DNA of 64,000 nucleotides from Strigamia acuminata (taxonomy: Eukaryota; Arthropoda; Chilopoda; Geophilomorpha; Linotaeniidae). Positions 1 to 10,307 of the stretch are shown here, in pieces. The notes under the pieces were generated by a model. It was not told the DNA's origin, made no database searches, and saw nothing but the letters and a program-made list of their open reading frames with translations. Numbering within the stretch: position 1 is the first letter of the stretch; the number at the start of each line of letters is the position of its first letter. A program made the translations under genes and the position numbers. The stretch lies in the NCBI GenBank assembly GCA_949358305.1, contig OX442314.1, forward strand, positions 31,481,118-31,545,117. Reading direction: 5' to 3'.

Positions 1-2
1 TC

Positions 3-359
3 AAGTGCCATTTGTGTGCTTATTCCTGCAAGCAAAATGGGGATTTACGAAAACATCTATTAATCCACACAGGTGAAAAACCATTCAAGTGCCATTTGTG
101 TGATTATTGTGCGGTTCATAGTGGGCATTTAAGAAGACATCTATTAACCCACACAGGAGAAAAACCATTTGAGTGCCATTTGTGTAATTATTCTTCGGCT
201 CAAATTGGGACCTTAAAAACACATCTATTAACCCATACTGGAGAAAAACCGTTCAAGTGTCATTTGTGTGCTTATTCTTGCAATCAAAGTGGGCATTTAA
301 GTAGACATCTTTTAACCCATACTGGAGAAAAAGCATTTTTAGCAAAAATAGAAATTTAA
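3..359 (+). CDS. C2H2 zinc-finger protein, 3' end only (starts before the window)
   Basis: The frame is open from base 3 and ends at TAA 357-359. It holds four C2H2 fingers of 28 residues joined by the canonical HTGEKPF linker, each with a CHLC..H..H pattern, and a short tail ending AKIEI. Such proteins are nuclear DNA binders; the target is unknown. The fingers are nearly identical at DNA level to those at 10.3, 18.7 and 26.4 kb, so this is another member of the local family. The 5' end, with the N-terminus and earlier fingers, lies outside the window. Confidence in the family is high, in function low. Confidence 0.9.
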   Translation, partial: KCHLCAYSCKQNGDLRKHLLIHTGEKPFKCHLCDYCAVHSGHLRRHLLTHTGEKPFECHLCNYSSAQIGTLKTHLLTHTGEKPFKCHLCAYSCNQSGHLSRHLLTHTGEKAFLAKIEI

Positions 360-648
360 AAACGTTGTTTCTTACATTGTTTATAATTCTTAAATTCAAA
401 CGCTCATTTTTGGTTTTGTTTGTGCATTTCACTTTTTAAAATAATATACTTATTACTTTGAATTCTTGACAAGTAGAATTGTATATTTTTTCCTCGGTTC
501 ATTTTCAATTTTAAAACACGTTCTTGTATTGTAAATGAAATGTAAAAATTTCTTTCACTTTCACGTTTTTGTATGTTCTGTATTAAATTTTCAAAGCCAC
601 TTTAGTGGGGTTTTAATTTATGCCCTTAAATGTAATTACCATTCTCTC
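360..648 (+). other. 3' flank shared by all local zinc-finger copies
   Basis: This AT-rich stretch follows the zinc-finger stop and is repeated almost word for word after the copies near 11.1 kb (interrupted there by a Gypsy element and resumed at 15.88 kb) and 27.07 kb, and in reverse orientation at 18.48-18.70 kb. It probably includes the 3' UTR. I see no ORF in it. It marks the boundary of the duplicated zinc-finger unit. Confidence 0.7.
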
Positions 649-656
649 TATATAAA
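649..656 (+). promoter_or_regulatory. TATA box of the small secreted-peptide gene
   Basis: TATATAAA lies about 29 bases before a TCACATC initiator-like stretch (676-682) and 74 bases before the ATG at 730. Spacing and sequence fit a Pol II core promoter. No experimental start site is available. Confidence 0.6.
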
Positions 657-729
657 CTATCGCAATCTAGAGCAGTCACATCATGCTAACTAGATCAATT
701 CTTTCTCCAACTTGTTTCATCCGTTGAAA

Positions 730-1059
730 ATGAAATATCTAGCAATCATCTCGTTCCTTGTAATTGTATCGAAATATGGAGGCGCATATCGTTTTTGTTG
801 GTCGAATGGTTGCGACCGATCGATCTTCGTCTTGCGGTCCATCTGCCGACGAAATTCAACTTTGAATCAACAAACAAAGACAAATCAAACACAACGGCGC
901 GAGTTCAGCGCGCGCAATTTCAAATTCATTCCACGAGCCATGCAAGTTTCGGCTTTTGTCGAATCTCGGCCGAAAAGGTCTAAGAGCAAATTGATTCAGG
1001 TATTTCTGAGTAATATATTAAACTTCGGATTGATTTCTCGTTTCTTTTCACAGAGTTGA
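730..1059 (+). CDS. Small secreted basic peptide, function unknown (91 aa, two exons)
   Basis: The start is the ATG at 730, which follows the TATA box and begins with a clear signal peptide (MKYLAIISFLVIVSKYGGA). The mature part is rich in Arg/Lys with three Cys. A good GT-AG intron runs 1000-1053, leaving join(730..999, 1054..1059) and the stop TGA at 1057. The intron is 54 nt with no stop, so retaining it also keeps the frame and gives 109 aa. AATAAA follows at about 1075. Diverged relatives lie at 52.4-53.0 kb (minus) and 63.16-63.55 kb (plus). The latter, like this one, sits just before an RBR gene copy, so the pair was probably duplicated together. An immune or toxin-like role would be speculation. 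Confidence 0.55.
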   Translation: MKYLAIISFLVIVSKYGGAYRFCWSNGCDRSIFVLRSICRRNSTLNQQTKTNQTQRREFSARNFKFIPRAMQVSAFVESRPKRSKSKLIQVFLSNILNFGLISRFFSQS

Positions 1060-1160
1060 GCCGTTATGAATATCAATAAATAACAGGCATGATTTCTTAA
1101 TTTAAACATGAAAATCGAGGAAAAAAGTTGAATCTTTAAAATCCCGTCACAGCAACGACG

Positions 1161-4017
1161 ATGAACAATGACGGCGACGACAATGAGGATCGTCCGACCA
1201 CTCCCGGCAAGATCGCCGTTGCGCCCGCGCCAGAAGCTGAAAACGACATCACAGACTACAACGATGACAATGACGACGAAGACGAAGACGACGACATTCC
1301 GTACATTCCCGGGATGATCGCAGTTCCGCCCGCGCCACACTACGCAGTTCCGCCCGCGCCACACTACGCAGTTCAAGAAAACGGCGACGACGACATTGCG
1401 GATCGCCCGAACATTCCCGAGATGATCGCAGTTCCGCCCGCGCCAGAAGCTGAAAACGACATCACAGAAGTATTTCATCGTAAATTAATCCAAACTATTA
1501 AATAAAATCATTAAAAGGGATTTAATTTAAATATAGGAAGTAGCTTTGATCGTTAACAAGCTTCGCGAACTGTATTGGGATTTCATAGTAGATCCGAACG
1601 AGGTTTACGCGTTGCTTGAACCAGTGAGCGCGAATGCCAACAGGACGAACATCGTGATCGATCGGATGATCGCCAAATGGCAAAAAGAACTCGAAGAAGC
1701 ACCGCTGAACATCCCGGGGGAACAGAAAGCGGACAAATACGACGAATTGCTGAATGATGTGGAGGTGGTTAGCAGAGTCGTTCGGAACAAGAGCCGGGAG
1801 GAGATCCTCGCCTATTTGGAGGCGTTCCACGCGAATCCGGACCGAGTACGCATCGTGATCGGCGAGTTGCTCGGAATGAACGGGCCGGCGCCGTTTCCTG
1901 CGGCGAATGACGTTCGGAGCGGCGGGAATGATGGGGCGTCGACGTCGGCCGAATCGATGGCGATGGAGAAAGTAAAATCGATTTTAGAGCTCTTCCCGGA
2001 CGCGGATCCCGAATATCTGCGGAATTTCGTCGAGAAATGGGCAGACAATGTGAATTACATCAACGCGACGGTCTACGGGTGGATGGACAATCGGAATTAT
2101 CCCAAGTTGGCGGAAGTTCGACGAGCGGCGACTAAACGGAAAATTGTGGAAAGGTTTTTCTTGTTGTTTTATGTGCTCGAATATTTTTAATAATTTTTTT
2201 CCGTTTTGTAGCGATTTCAGCGTGGAGGAGTTCCTGGAGATGTTCCCGGACCCGGAGAACTATTTCAACAACGAAGAGAGAACCACGACTGTATCGTACA
2301 GATTCCACGTCGATCGCTATCTCCAAAACCAGTTTAAATACGCGTTCCACGCCGATTTGTTGAAAGTGATGCATAAACACCGTTTCCACCTCACACCGGT
2401 CATGAAGGAGTTGAATGCCATTTGGAACGTCTCCCCAACAGAAGGTGAATTCATCAATTGATCAATACGGAGTAATAAACTTGTTTGATTAATTGGATGA
2501 ATGCAGAACCGCTAGCCAAGAAGACGAAAAAGACTGTGAGGACAAAGAAGTTTCCGACTTAACGCGTGCCCATGCCGAAAAAACGGTCGACGAACTCTTC
2601 TACAAAGAGAAGTTGTTTATCGAAATGGAAGACAAAATCAAACGTAATTTAAAATTATAAATCATGTAATCGTGTAATTCCGTGTGATTCCATTTGATTT
2701 GATAGAATTCAAGAAAGACAAGGAAGAGCAGCGCCTGAGCAAAATCGAAGCGGCGAAAGAAAACGACGAACTGATGGAGTGCAGTTGCTGCTTCGATGAC
2801 CAAGTGCTCTTGGAGGACATGCTGCAGTACACGGACGGACACCTGTTCTGCAGGACGTGCGTACGGCGTCAGGCAGAGATGCACATCGGCCTGGGCAAGT
2901 ACGAGTTCCCGTGCATCGACCCGCACTGCGAGAGCGCCTTCCCGCCCATCGTGCTGCGAGATGTTTTGCCGCCCAACGTGTTCTCCAACGTCGTGCGCAA
3001 GATGCAGGAGGAGGAGATCCGGCGCGCCGACATCCCGGATCTCGAGTCGTGCCCCCACTGCTCGTTCTGCGCCATCATTCTTGACGCGAACCTCACGATC
3101 TTTCGCTGCTTGAACCCGGAATGTCTCAAAGTGACGTGCAGGTGACGTAAAAAGAAAAAAAATGAATAAATAAAATGCTAATTCTGATTGTAAATGAAGG
3201 TTGTGCAAGCAGCCGAACCACCTCCCGCTGGGCTGCGACGAGCAGAAATCCGAAGTGCAGTTCCGCACGTACGTCGAGGACCACATGACGGACGCGTTGG
3301 TGCGCACCTGTCCCAAGTGCAAGCGGCGCATCATCAAAGAACACGGCTGCAACAAGATGACGTGCACGTGCGGCCAAAAGTTCTGCTACCTGTGTCGCGA
3401 GATCATCAAAGACTACAAGCATTTCGGCAACGCAAAGTGAGTTAATGATTGATGATGAGACACAAAAGTTAATCAATCTCATTTGAATTATCAGGTGCCC
3501 TCTATTCTCGAACGACGACGAACTGCACCGGCTGGAGGTGCAGGAAGGCGCCAAGAAGGCGAAGCAAGACTACCTGGAGACGCACCCGGAAGCGCGGGCG
3601 TCGGAGCTGAGGCACGACCCGGCCCAAGCGCCGTTCGCGGCCGTGCAGAGGCAGCAGCAGCTGTACGCACTGGCAGCCATGCCCAGGCTTAACGAGCAAG
3701 GCCAGATCGTCTTCCAGGAACTCCGACCGATGGCCGCCAACTACTACGCCAACCAGCAGCAGCGTGCACAAGGTGGCCTGCCATTCAACTTGCCTTGGCC
3801 CTTTAATTTTTGGCGACCTGCACCGAGGCCCCCGCCGGTGGCGCCTGCGCCTGCACCTGCGCCCGAGCCTTTTCTTTTTAGACAACCTGCGCCAGACCCG
3901 TTTCTGTTTGTTCAACTTGCGCTAGACCCGATTCTGTTTGGACAACCTGCGCCAAACCCCGATCCTCTTGTACAACCTGCGCCGAGGCCACGTCGTCGTC
4001 GTGCTCGTCGTTATTAA
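1161..4017 (+). CDS. RNF216-like: RNF216/TRIAD3-like RBR E3 ubiquitin ligase, copy 1 (about 825 aa, seven exons)
   Basis: Exons: 1161..1469, 1537..2153, 2212..2444, 2521..2643 (or from 2507, see below), 2706..3141, 3200..3436, 3495..4017. The N-terminus is acidic with three IPGMIAVPPAP-like repeats. Exon 2 and exon 3 carry helical stretches including ELFPDADPEYLRNF, as in RNF216. RING1 begins at ECSCCFDD (about residue 453), followed by IBR and RING2. The RING2 catalytic Cys is the one in NKMTCTCG (about residue 628). The tail is Pro/Ala-rich and ends in Arg. RBR ligases pass ubiquitin from E2 to this Cys before the substrate. Oddity: the first AG for exon 4 (2505-2506) gives a stop, whereas the next AG 14 bases on (2519-2520) restores the frame. 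The gene may therefore use a shifted acceptor or be newly broken. Confidence 0.82.
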
Positions 4018-4503
4018 TTGTCCTCTTTGCCATCAAAGGACGTCGCGGAGAGAAATTGAACAAAAAGGAATAATTAATTATTCTTCTTTGAAATTGATTG
4101 GCTTTCGTGTATACTTGTATAGATATAAAGAAAATCGTTTTCTTATTATGTTTTTATTTGTTTTTCTAGCTTTATATAATTTACAAACAAATTTTCAATA
4201 CAATACACCAAGGGTGTCTAAATATCTCTTGCCCCTGTCAACACCGCTCTTGGGCTCTACCTTTAAACGACATCTGCCGCTTAAGAAAACAGAGAAAAGA
4301 ATTGATAAATTAGAAATTAGAATTTAGAATTTAGAATTTAAAAATAACCTTGACTCGTGTCAAGTATAGCTTAAGAGGATAAATCAAAACCCCACTAATT
4401 ATCCTGAAATTCCCACTTACTGAATTTTCCACTAAATTAATTCTTTTGTCCCACCAATTTAACTTAACCTAAATTAATTAATTTTTCCACTAAAAACATT
4501 TAT
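4018..4503 (+). other. AT-rich intergenic stretch without recognisable gene
   Basis: No coding frame of note. It contains a short run of the unit TTAGAAT/TTAGAATT near 4315-4340 and otherwise looks like unconstrained AT-rich DNA between the RBR gene and the transposase relic. Confidence 0.5.
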
Positions 4504-4999
4504 CTAGCCCACTGGCACTTTGTTGGCCTCACTTGGAACACTTGGGTAGTTTTCTATAATTGCAATACCCACAATGTGCTTGCAGTTGCATGCTTTAAAA
4601 AATATCGGGCAAGAACAAGTCTCCTCATCTCACTTCTGATCGCAAAACTTCTGCTTCTGTCATCTGATTCAGTGAAATTGTTGGTTTGCTAGCAAAGAGT
4701 TTTGCATTCACTGTTTGAGGATTTCGTTCAACTCACCAGTTTTGAACCAAACTTTTCAAAACCTCAAGACAACGATGTGTCGGTGTACCATGTGTCTCAA
4801 TGACATTATTTGTAGATTCTAAGGCCATTATTGGTGCATGCAGTCCAGCACAACGGCCAACATGCCATCCAACAAAACGCTCGAGGTATTCAGCTTCGAA
4901 ATAATCTAAAAACGCATTTACTTTGTCAACTAAACGCCACTTACTTAGGAATAACCGTTTTGCAACGTTGAACTCTTCATCCGAGCACGAAAGTTGCAA
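4504..4999 (-). pseudogene. MULE-type transposase remnant with SWIM zinc finger
   Basis: Read on the minus strand, 4999-4733 encodes a segment with the WH..R.AGLHAPIMALESTNNVIE pattern, resembling the 'TNN.IE' block of MULE-derived proteins. A good donor (GTGAGT) follows. Further on, in another frame and ending at the TAG at 4506-4504, is CSCPIFFKACNCKH, a SWIM zinc-finger signature (CxC..CxCKH). The two pieces are separated by stops unless an intron of about 110 bp is used with a weak acceptor, and no start or catalytic acidic triad is seen. I take it as a fragment of a Mutator-like transposase or a gene derived from one. Confidence 0.6.
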
Positions 5000-5174
5000 A
5001 CATAATCACGAATTTTTGACTCCATTTGCCTGCCAAACGTTTCCAAAACATGTGCAAAACGAAGTTAAATGTCCATTTTTCTATCTGATTTACGTTTTTC
5101 CATTTTAAAAGATTCATTTTTCACTTTATTTACATTTTTATATCGTAAGGTCGTTGTGTGTTGGGTGTAACGCT

Positions 5175-5976
5175 TGTAGGAGCAGCAACGACGACGACAT
5201 CGCAACGCTTCGTCCGGACATTCCGGCATAATTGCCGTTAACCCCGCGCGACTGCGCGCAGGCGAAGAAAATGACATTTTAGAGATATCTGATGGTAAAT
5301 TATTTATTGCCACACTTCACAAGTATCCAAGCAAATTAAAATGCATTTAATTTGCATCTAGAGAGTAACTTTGATCGTAAACACGCGTCGAGAACTGCAT
5401 CCAGATTTCGCAGTGGATCCGAATGAAATTTCCGCGTTGCTGAATCGTAGAGTATAAATGCCAACAAAAGAAAGATCTTAATTGATCGGCTGATCGCCAA
5501 ATGGCAAAAGGAACCCGAAGAAGCGCCGATGAACATCCCGGAGGAAAACAGACAAGTTCGGCGAATTGGTCAGCGATGTGGAGGTGGTGAGCAAGTTCGT
5601 TCGGAACAATAGCCGGGAGGAGATCCTCGCGTATTTGGAGGCGTTCCACGCGAATCCGGACCGAGTACGCATCGTGATCGGCGAGTTGCTCGGAATGAAC
5701 GGGCCGGCGCCGTTTCCTGCAGCGAATGACGGTCGGAGCGCCGGGAATGATGGGGCGTCGACGTCCGGCCGAATCGATGGCGATGGAGAAAGTGAAATCG
5801 ACTTTAGAGCTTTTCCCGGACGCAGATCCCGAATATCTGCGGAATTTCGTCGAGAAATGAGCGGACAATGTGAATTACATCAACTCGACGGTTTACGGGT
5901 GGATGGAGAATAACTCCTATCCAAAGTTGGCCAAAGCTCGAAAGGCGGCGACTAAAGAGAAATTTATAGAAAGGTT
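5175..5976 (+). pseudogene. Decayed RBR (RNF216-like) copy, first two exons only
   Basis: This matches exons 1-2 of the RBR gene at 1161. The acidic/IPG-like exon is recognisable at 5175-5290 and the exon 2 match (EVVSKFVRNNSREEILAYLE) runs 5367-5976. In-frame stops, among them TAG and TAA near 5447-5457 and TGA near 5858, and several indels break the frame. It stops at the exon 2 donor (AAAG|GTTTT), with no RING exons after it. It is a truncated tandem duplicate. Confidence 0.8.
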
Positions 5977-6663
5977 TTATAGTTATTTGGTTTATTTTAT
6001 TCATTTTATATGGATTTTAGTATGAGGCGCATTCACTAACGCATAAACGGTCGTTTAATCCCGTTTAAAAGAGGTTTTGAACGAGATTTTCGGTGATTAT
6101 TATTATTATTATTTGAGATAAATGGACGCCACTACGATGTAAGGTTAGCAATTTCGCAGCAGATATTTTTTGTTTACGACTAAAGAAGAAGAATGATACT
6201 TACATGTGTAGTTAGGCCTGGAAACAAAAAGAACGGCGAGGGCGAGAAAACAATGCAGATCGCCTAACAACAGCCGCCATTTTCTACACTTAACCTAGAA
6301 CTCGATCTGAAATCCCGGATCAAGTTTAACAAATAAATAATTTTCTGGCCCAAAAATGAATTTTCTGGCTCAGAAATGCATATTTTCTGAAATTGAATTC
6401 TTTTTTGTTCGAAATGCATTTATTTTGTCTGAAAAAAAATCCATTTTCTGCACAATAGTGCATTTTTCATCTGAATTTATTTCTCACAAAAATGCTTGTA
6501 TAATCATATCCTCTCGCAGTTCGAAATTTCTAGATGGCAACCTCAAACTAACGACTACCGTAGTCACGCGGGATTTTCTCGGTTGTGATTGGTTGCACCT
6601 TGTGATTCTTCCATAAGCCACGGGATAAAATACGACGTCATAAGTCCGAGAAGTGCCGATAAA
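5977..6663 (+). other. Intergenic and promoter region upstream of the FHA-RING gene
   Basis: AT-rich, with a short (ATT)n run near 6105 and repeats of 'TTTTCTG..CAGAAATG' type around 6340-6450. Just before the next gene there is GGATAAAATA (about 6623) and an ACGACGTCAT CRE-like motif, either of which could be promoter elements. No gene seen. Confidence 0.4.
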
Positions 6664-8682
6664 ATGAATCCAGAACTTGAAAACGTACCGTGTTTAATTT
6701 CACACAAATTAAACACTCACTCACGTGTCCACAAACACATAGCTGACAGAATAATCGTTCTAAACAAGGATGTGGTAAAGAAATTGGTCGGATGTTCAAT
6801 TTTTTAATCCAATTCAATAAAATTGTTTTTGAATCTCCAGTTTACCATCGGTCGCGCTAATTCCACTGATTTCGTCATCAAAAATTCAACCGTATCTTCG
6901 ATCCACGCTATTTTCACCAGACGCAGGAATGTGTGGCACGTGGTGGATGATAACGTATGTAACAATCGCTAAAATCGTTGATTTTTATTATATTCATTTT
7001 TTTTAAATAATTGAATAAATAAATTGACAGAGCACGAATGGAGTTTATGTTAACGAGGTGAAATTAGAAGCGCGCAAAGCCACGAGACTGAAAAATGGCG
7101 ACACGGTTTGTTTAGGCGAGGAAAGAGCGAGCCGGGAATTGTTCTTCACGTTCAAAAGTAACGGGAACGGAGAGAGAGGTAGAGGTCCACCTGGCGGCGA
7201 TAAAATGAAGAAGGAAAATGAGAGATTGGAAAAGGAATTGAAGCGCGTGCAGTGTAAACTAAGCCAGCAAAAGAGAAAAGCCGAGGAAACGTTGAAACGA
7301 AGGCTGAAGAAGAAGGAAGAGGAATTCGAAAAGAAAATGGCAAAAATTTTATTCTTTTTAATTTTTTTTCATAATTAATAAAAATTAATTTTGATTAATT
7401 TTTAGGCGAATGAGAAGGAGAAAGTTCGGACTCTGCTGGAACGTAAATCGAAAAATGGAAGGAGAAATAGAGGGAAAATAAGATTTGAAAGATTAGTTGA
7501 CAACATGAAGGGTCAGGTGGACGCTAATCGATCGCAGTTGGAGTTGGCTGAAGACGGCGATAAGAGTCGGTTGGAGCGGATGCTCGAAGTGAAGGAGCGA
7601 CATCTGGCGATTGTGAGCAAGGAATTGGAGACGATGGCGGAGAAACACAAAAGTCAAAGCGAAATTGTGACGAAACTCAGCTCGGTGCTCGAAAGCGAAC
7701 TCGAGTGCTGTGTTTGTTCGGAAATAATAATCAAGGTGATTTCGACTTTGGTTTTAATTTGATTTTGGTTTTAATTTGATTTTGGTTTCAATTTGATTTG
7801 ATTGAAATTTTAAAATTAATTTGTTTTGATTTTAATTTTGATTTGATTTTTTAGGCCGTCGTGTTGAATTGTTCGCATTCGTTCTGCTCGCACTGCATCA
7901 ACGAATGGAAACGGGAAAAGTGCCAATGTCCGGTTTGTCGAACGGAGATCACGAGTGAAACTTCATCGCGAGTTTTAGACTCAATAATCGATCGCATGGT
8001 GGAGACGTGGTCCAGCGAATTAAAAACTCGTCGTCGGCGATTAATAGAGAGTAGAATGAGCATCCAACACCAGCAACCTGAGCAACAACATCCTGCTGGA
8101 CCTCTTCATTCTGACGAAGTTGCTATTCTAGGATTTTCTTTTGGGCAACCACTTTATGATTATGACTCAGAACCATTATTCTCTTCGTTTTCCGATTCTT
8201 CTGACTCAGAATCATTATGCCCTTCGTTTTCCGATCTTTATGACTCGTTCTTGGCTGAAGGGAATGATTATTCCAACCACGATGAAGAAGATGAACAAGA
8301 ACATGAACAAGATGATGAAGAATATGAACATGAAGAGGAAGAAGACGACGAAGAGTGTGACCAAGAAGAAGATGACGAAGAATGTGAACAAGAAGATGAA
8401 GAATGTGAACAAGAAGAAGACGAAGAATGTAAACAAGAAGAAGAAGATGAAGAATGTGAACAAGAAGATGATGACGAAGAATGTGAACAAGAAGAAAATG
8501 ACGAAGAATGTAAACAAGAAGAAGAAGACGAAGAATGTGAACAAAAAGATGATGACGAAGAATGTGACCAAGATGACGACGAAGAATGCGAACAAGAAGA
8601 CGAAGAATGTGATGACGAAGATGAAGATGGTGAACAAGATTATGAACAAGAAAATGACTCTTTTGATTCTTATTCAGATTGA
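6664..8682 (+). CDS. RNF8-like: FHA - coiled coil - RING E3 ubiquitin ligase (RNF8-like), five exons
   Basis: Proposed exons, all phase 0: 6664..6774, 6841..6954, 7031..7339, 7406..7735, 7855..8682 (about 563 aa). The FHA domain spans exons 1-3: FTIGRANS, SSIHAIF and STNGVYVNE are the phosphothreonine-binding landmarks. A Lys/Glu-rich coiled coil follows, then a RING (ECCVCSE, NCSHSFCSHC, CPVC). FHA plus coiled coil plus RING is the RNF8 layout, which in animals ubiquitinates chromatin after DNA damage. The C-terminus is a long acidic tail with Cys-containing repeats. Oddity: the third intron starts with GC rather than GT (ATG|GCAAAA), and the broken paralogue at 57 kb shares this. AATAAA occurs near 8862. 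Confidence 0.75.
8336..8637 (+). repeat. Coding repeat: acidic EECEQE-type units in the FHA-RING tail
   Basis: About ten degenerate units of 24-30 bp (GAAGAATGTGAACAAGAAGA-like) encode Glu/Asp runs with a regularly spaced Cys. Unit length stays a multiple of three and there are no stops, so the repeat is translated with the last exon. Confidence 0.7.
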
Positions 8683-9090
8683 TAAGATGATGCTTATGTT
8701 TTAAAATATTTAATTCCTTCTTAAATCTAACACAAAACACTGAAAAAATATTTTTATTTTCACTCAAAGAGTAACTAACTTGTAAGTTTAACATTGAATT
8801 AAAGCATTTCATTCACCATCAAGAGTTTTAGATTTCTTTGCGGACGAAGGAAGTGGAATAAAGATTCAAATTGGTGTCGGGGGTCATGAAAATCTCCGAT
8901 TTATATGAAAAAGCGCCCATTCCGAGTTAACGCTGGGGTACAAATAAGCGCCAGTCCAAATAATATGGTATAAGTATTTTTATTTTTCATTTTCTATTTT
9001 TATTTTTATTTTTATTTTTCATTTTCTATTTTTATTTTTATTTTTTATTTTCTATTTTTATTTTCTATTTTTATTTTCTATTTTTATTTG
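8683..9090 (+). repeat. 3' flank of the FHA-RING gene, then a T-rich microsatellite
   Basis: The 3' UTR and AATAAA (about 8862) come first. From about 8976 to 9089 the sequence is a run of ATTTTT/CTATTTTTATTTT units. It ends abruptly where a copy of the FHA-RING coiled-coil exon begins. Confidence 0.7.
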
Positions 9091-9320
9091 CTGGCAAGAG
9101 AGAAGAAGAAAGTTCGAGCGCTGTTGGAATGTGAGCGGAAAACTCGGGTGAAATTAGAAAAGAAGAAAGTGCGGGAGATACGATTGGAGAAATTTGTGGA
9201 AAACATGCGAGGCCAAGTGAACGTTGGTCGGTCGCAGTTGTTGGCTGAAAAAGGCGACAAGAGTCGGTTTGAATGGACGGAACCATTTTCCAACATGATT
9301 GATCTCAAAAAAATGTGCAG
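9091..9320 (+). pseudogene. Fragment of an FHA-RING paralogue (coiled-coil exon)
   Basis: The frame (REKKKVRALLECERKTRV...; NMRGQVNVGRSQLLAEKGDKSR) aligns with exon 4 of the gene at 6664, where the matching text is EKEKVRTLLERK and NMKGQVDANRSQLELAEDGDKSR. FHA exons are absent upstream and the RING is absent downstream; the match is lost after about 9290. It is a partial tandem duplicate. Confidence 0.75.
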
Positions 9321-9467
9321 CTATTGTAGAAGAAGCTTATGCTCTGTTTTTGCCTTTAAAGTAAATAAAGCAGTCCATCTATATATGGTATCATTTTACA
9401 TTTGATTTTAGTCGAGAACAAAGTCGTTGTCGGAGTAGAAGACGTCCGAGGTCGGAGTCGGATTCGG

Positions 9468-9660
9468 GGTTGGATTCGGCGACGCGTCACGAGGCGTACG
9501 AAACATTGTCGTCCAAGCGACACCAACTTTGCACGTCGCTACATTCGCTACATTCGCATTTCTTTTTATGTACGATGGTAAACGATTGAAAATTGCGAAG
9601 AAAAACGAACCGAAAATGCTGCTTAGATACTTGTTGCCACCAGAGCGGCGCTGCAACTCG
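9468..9660 (+). other. Possible exon with a hydrophobic segment, diverged copy of the membrane-protein exon
   Basis: One frame reads RGVRNIVVQATPTLHVATF.. followed by FAFLFMYDGKRL and a basic segment, up to a good donor (TCG|GTGAGA) at 9660. RGVRN and the hydrophobic run recall the exons at 17.8 and 28.3 kb, which occupy the same place in their units. The start is unclear, and a second open frame overlaps. I cannot name the protein. Confidence 0.35.
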
Positions 9661-9779
9661 GTGAGAGGGAATTTTAAATTTTGATATTGATAAATGGCAA
9701 ATTAGAATGCAAAAGTAATGAATATTGGATGAATTTTAGCGCTAACCTTGAATTTTTAGCGAAATTAATTTTTTGGGCC

Positions 9780-10307
9780 GAAAACTTAATTGTAGTCTTT
9801 TTAGTAGTACACTGGAGAACACTGTAGTATACTGTATAACTAGAATTACTGATGAATTGTATTTAGTTCAAGTATTGTCACTAGTCGGCGCTATTATACA
9901 TTTATAGTTTTTATGACAACCGCCGTTTGCTTTATCGCACTTTTTCTTTCATCCTCGATTAACTGCATGTTTATTACGTTTGAAAGGTTCCAAAGTGTAA
10001 GCAGATTAAGGTAAAGATATGAGAATAGATAAATCACATTTTTTTGGGATGTTATTGGATTTTTTTTTTTTCGGTTTATAAAGTTTTGCACAATCGTGCA
10101 TCGAACGTTAGGCCTATAACTCGTTTAACTGAATTCGAACCATTAGCACCCCGACTGTCCCACACCGCGTTTTTTCTGTTCAGAGTATCTTCCGTACCAA
10201 TATTATTTAAAGTGTGTCCAATTAAGTTAATCGTTTTCCAACTTAATTATTATAAATTTTTTTCATTTCAGACTACGTTTATTTCAGTGCCATTGGAGTA
10301 AACAAAA
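9780..10307 (+). promoter_or_regulatory. Upstream region of the nine-finger gene, duplicated in the window
   Basis: This sequence (for example CGCACTTT..TCATCCTCGATTAA and AAGGTTCCAAAGTGTAAGCAG) recurs at 25.99-26.44 kb before the next zinc-finger gene, and in reverse at 19.0-19.1 and 46.26-46.44 kb. The pyrimidine-rich stretch ending TTTCATTTCAG at about 10271 looks like a 3' splice site, so the ATG at 10308 may follow a 5' UTR intron. No clear TATA box seen. Confidence 0.5.

Noticed and set aside
2796-3113. Arg-rich alternative frames inside the RBR RING exon
   Set aside because: They are products of GC-rich codons in the real exon. The zinc-ligand frame is conserved in the paralogue.
8123-8812. 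Long open frames opposite or overlapping the FHA-RING tail
   Set aside because: They are shadows of the GAA/GAT-rich repeat. The plus frame continues the RING exon and is the real one.
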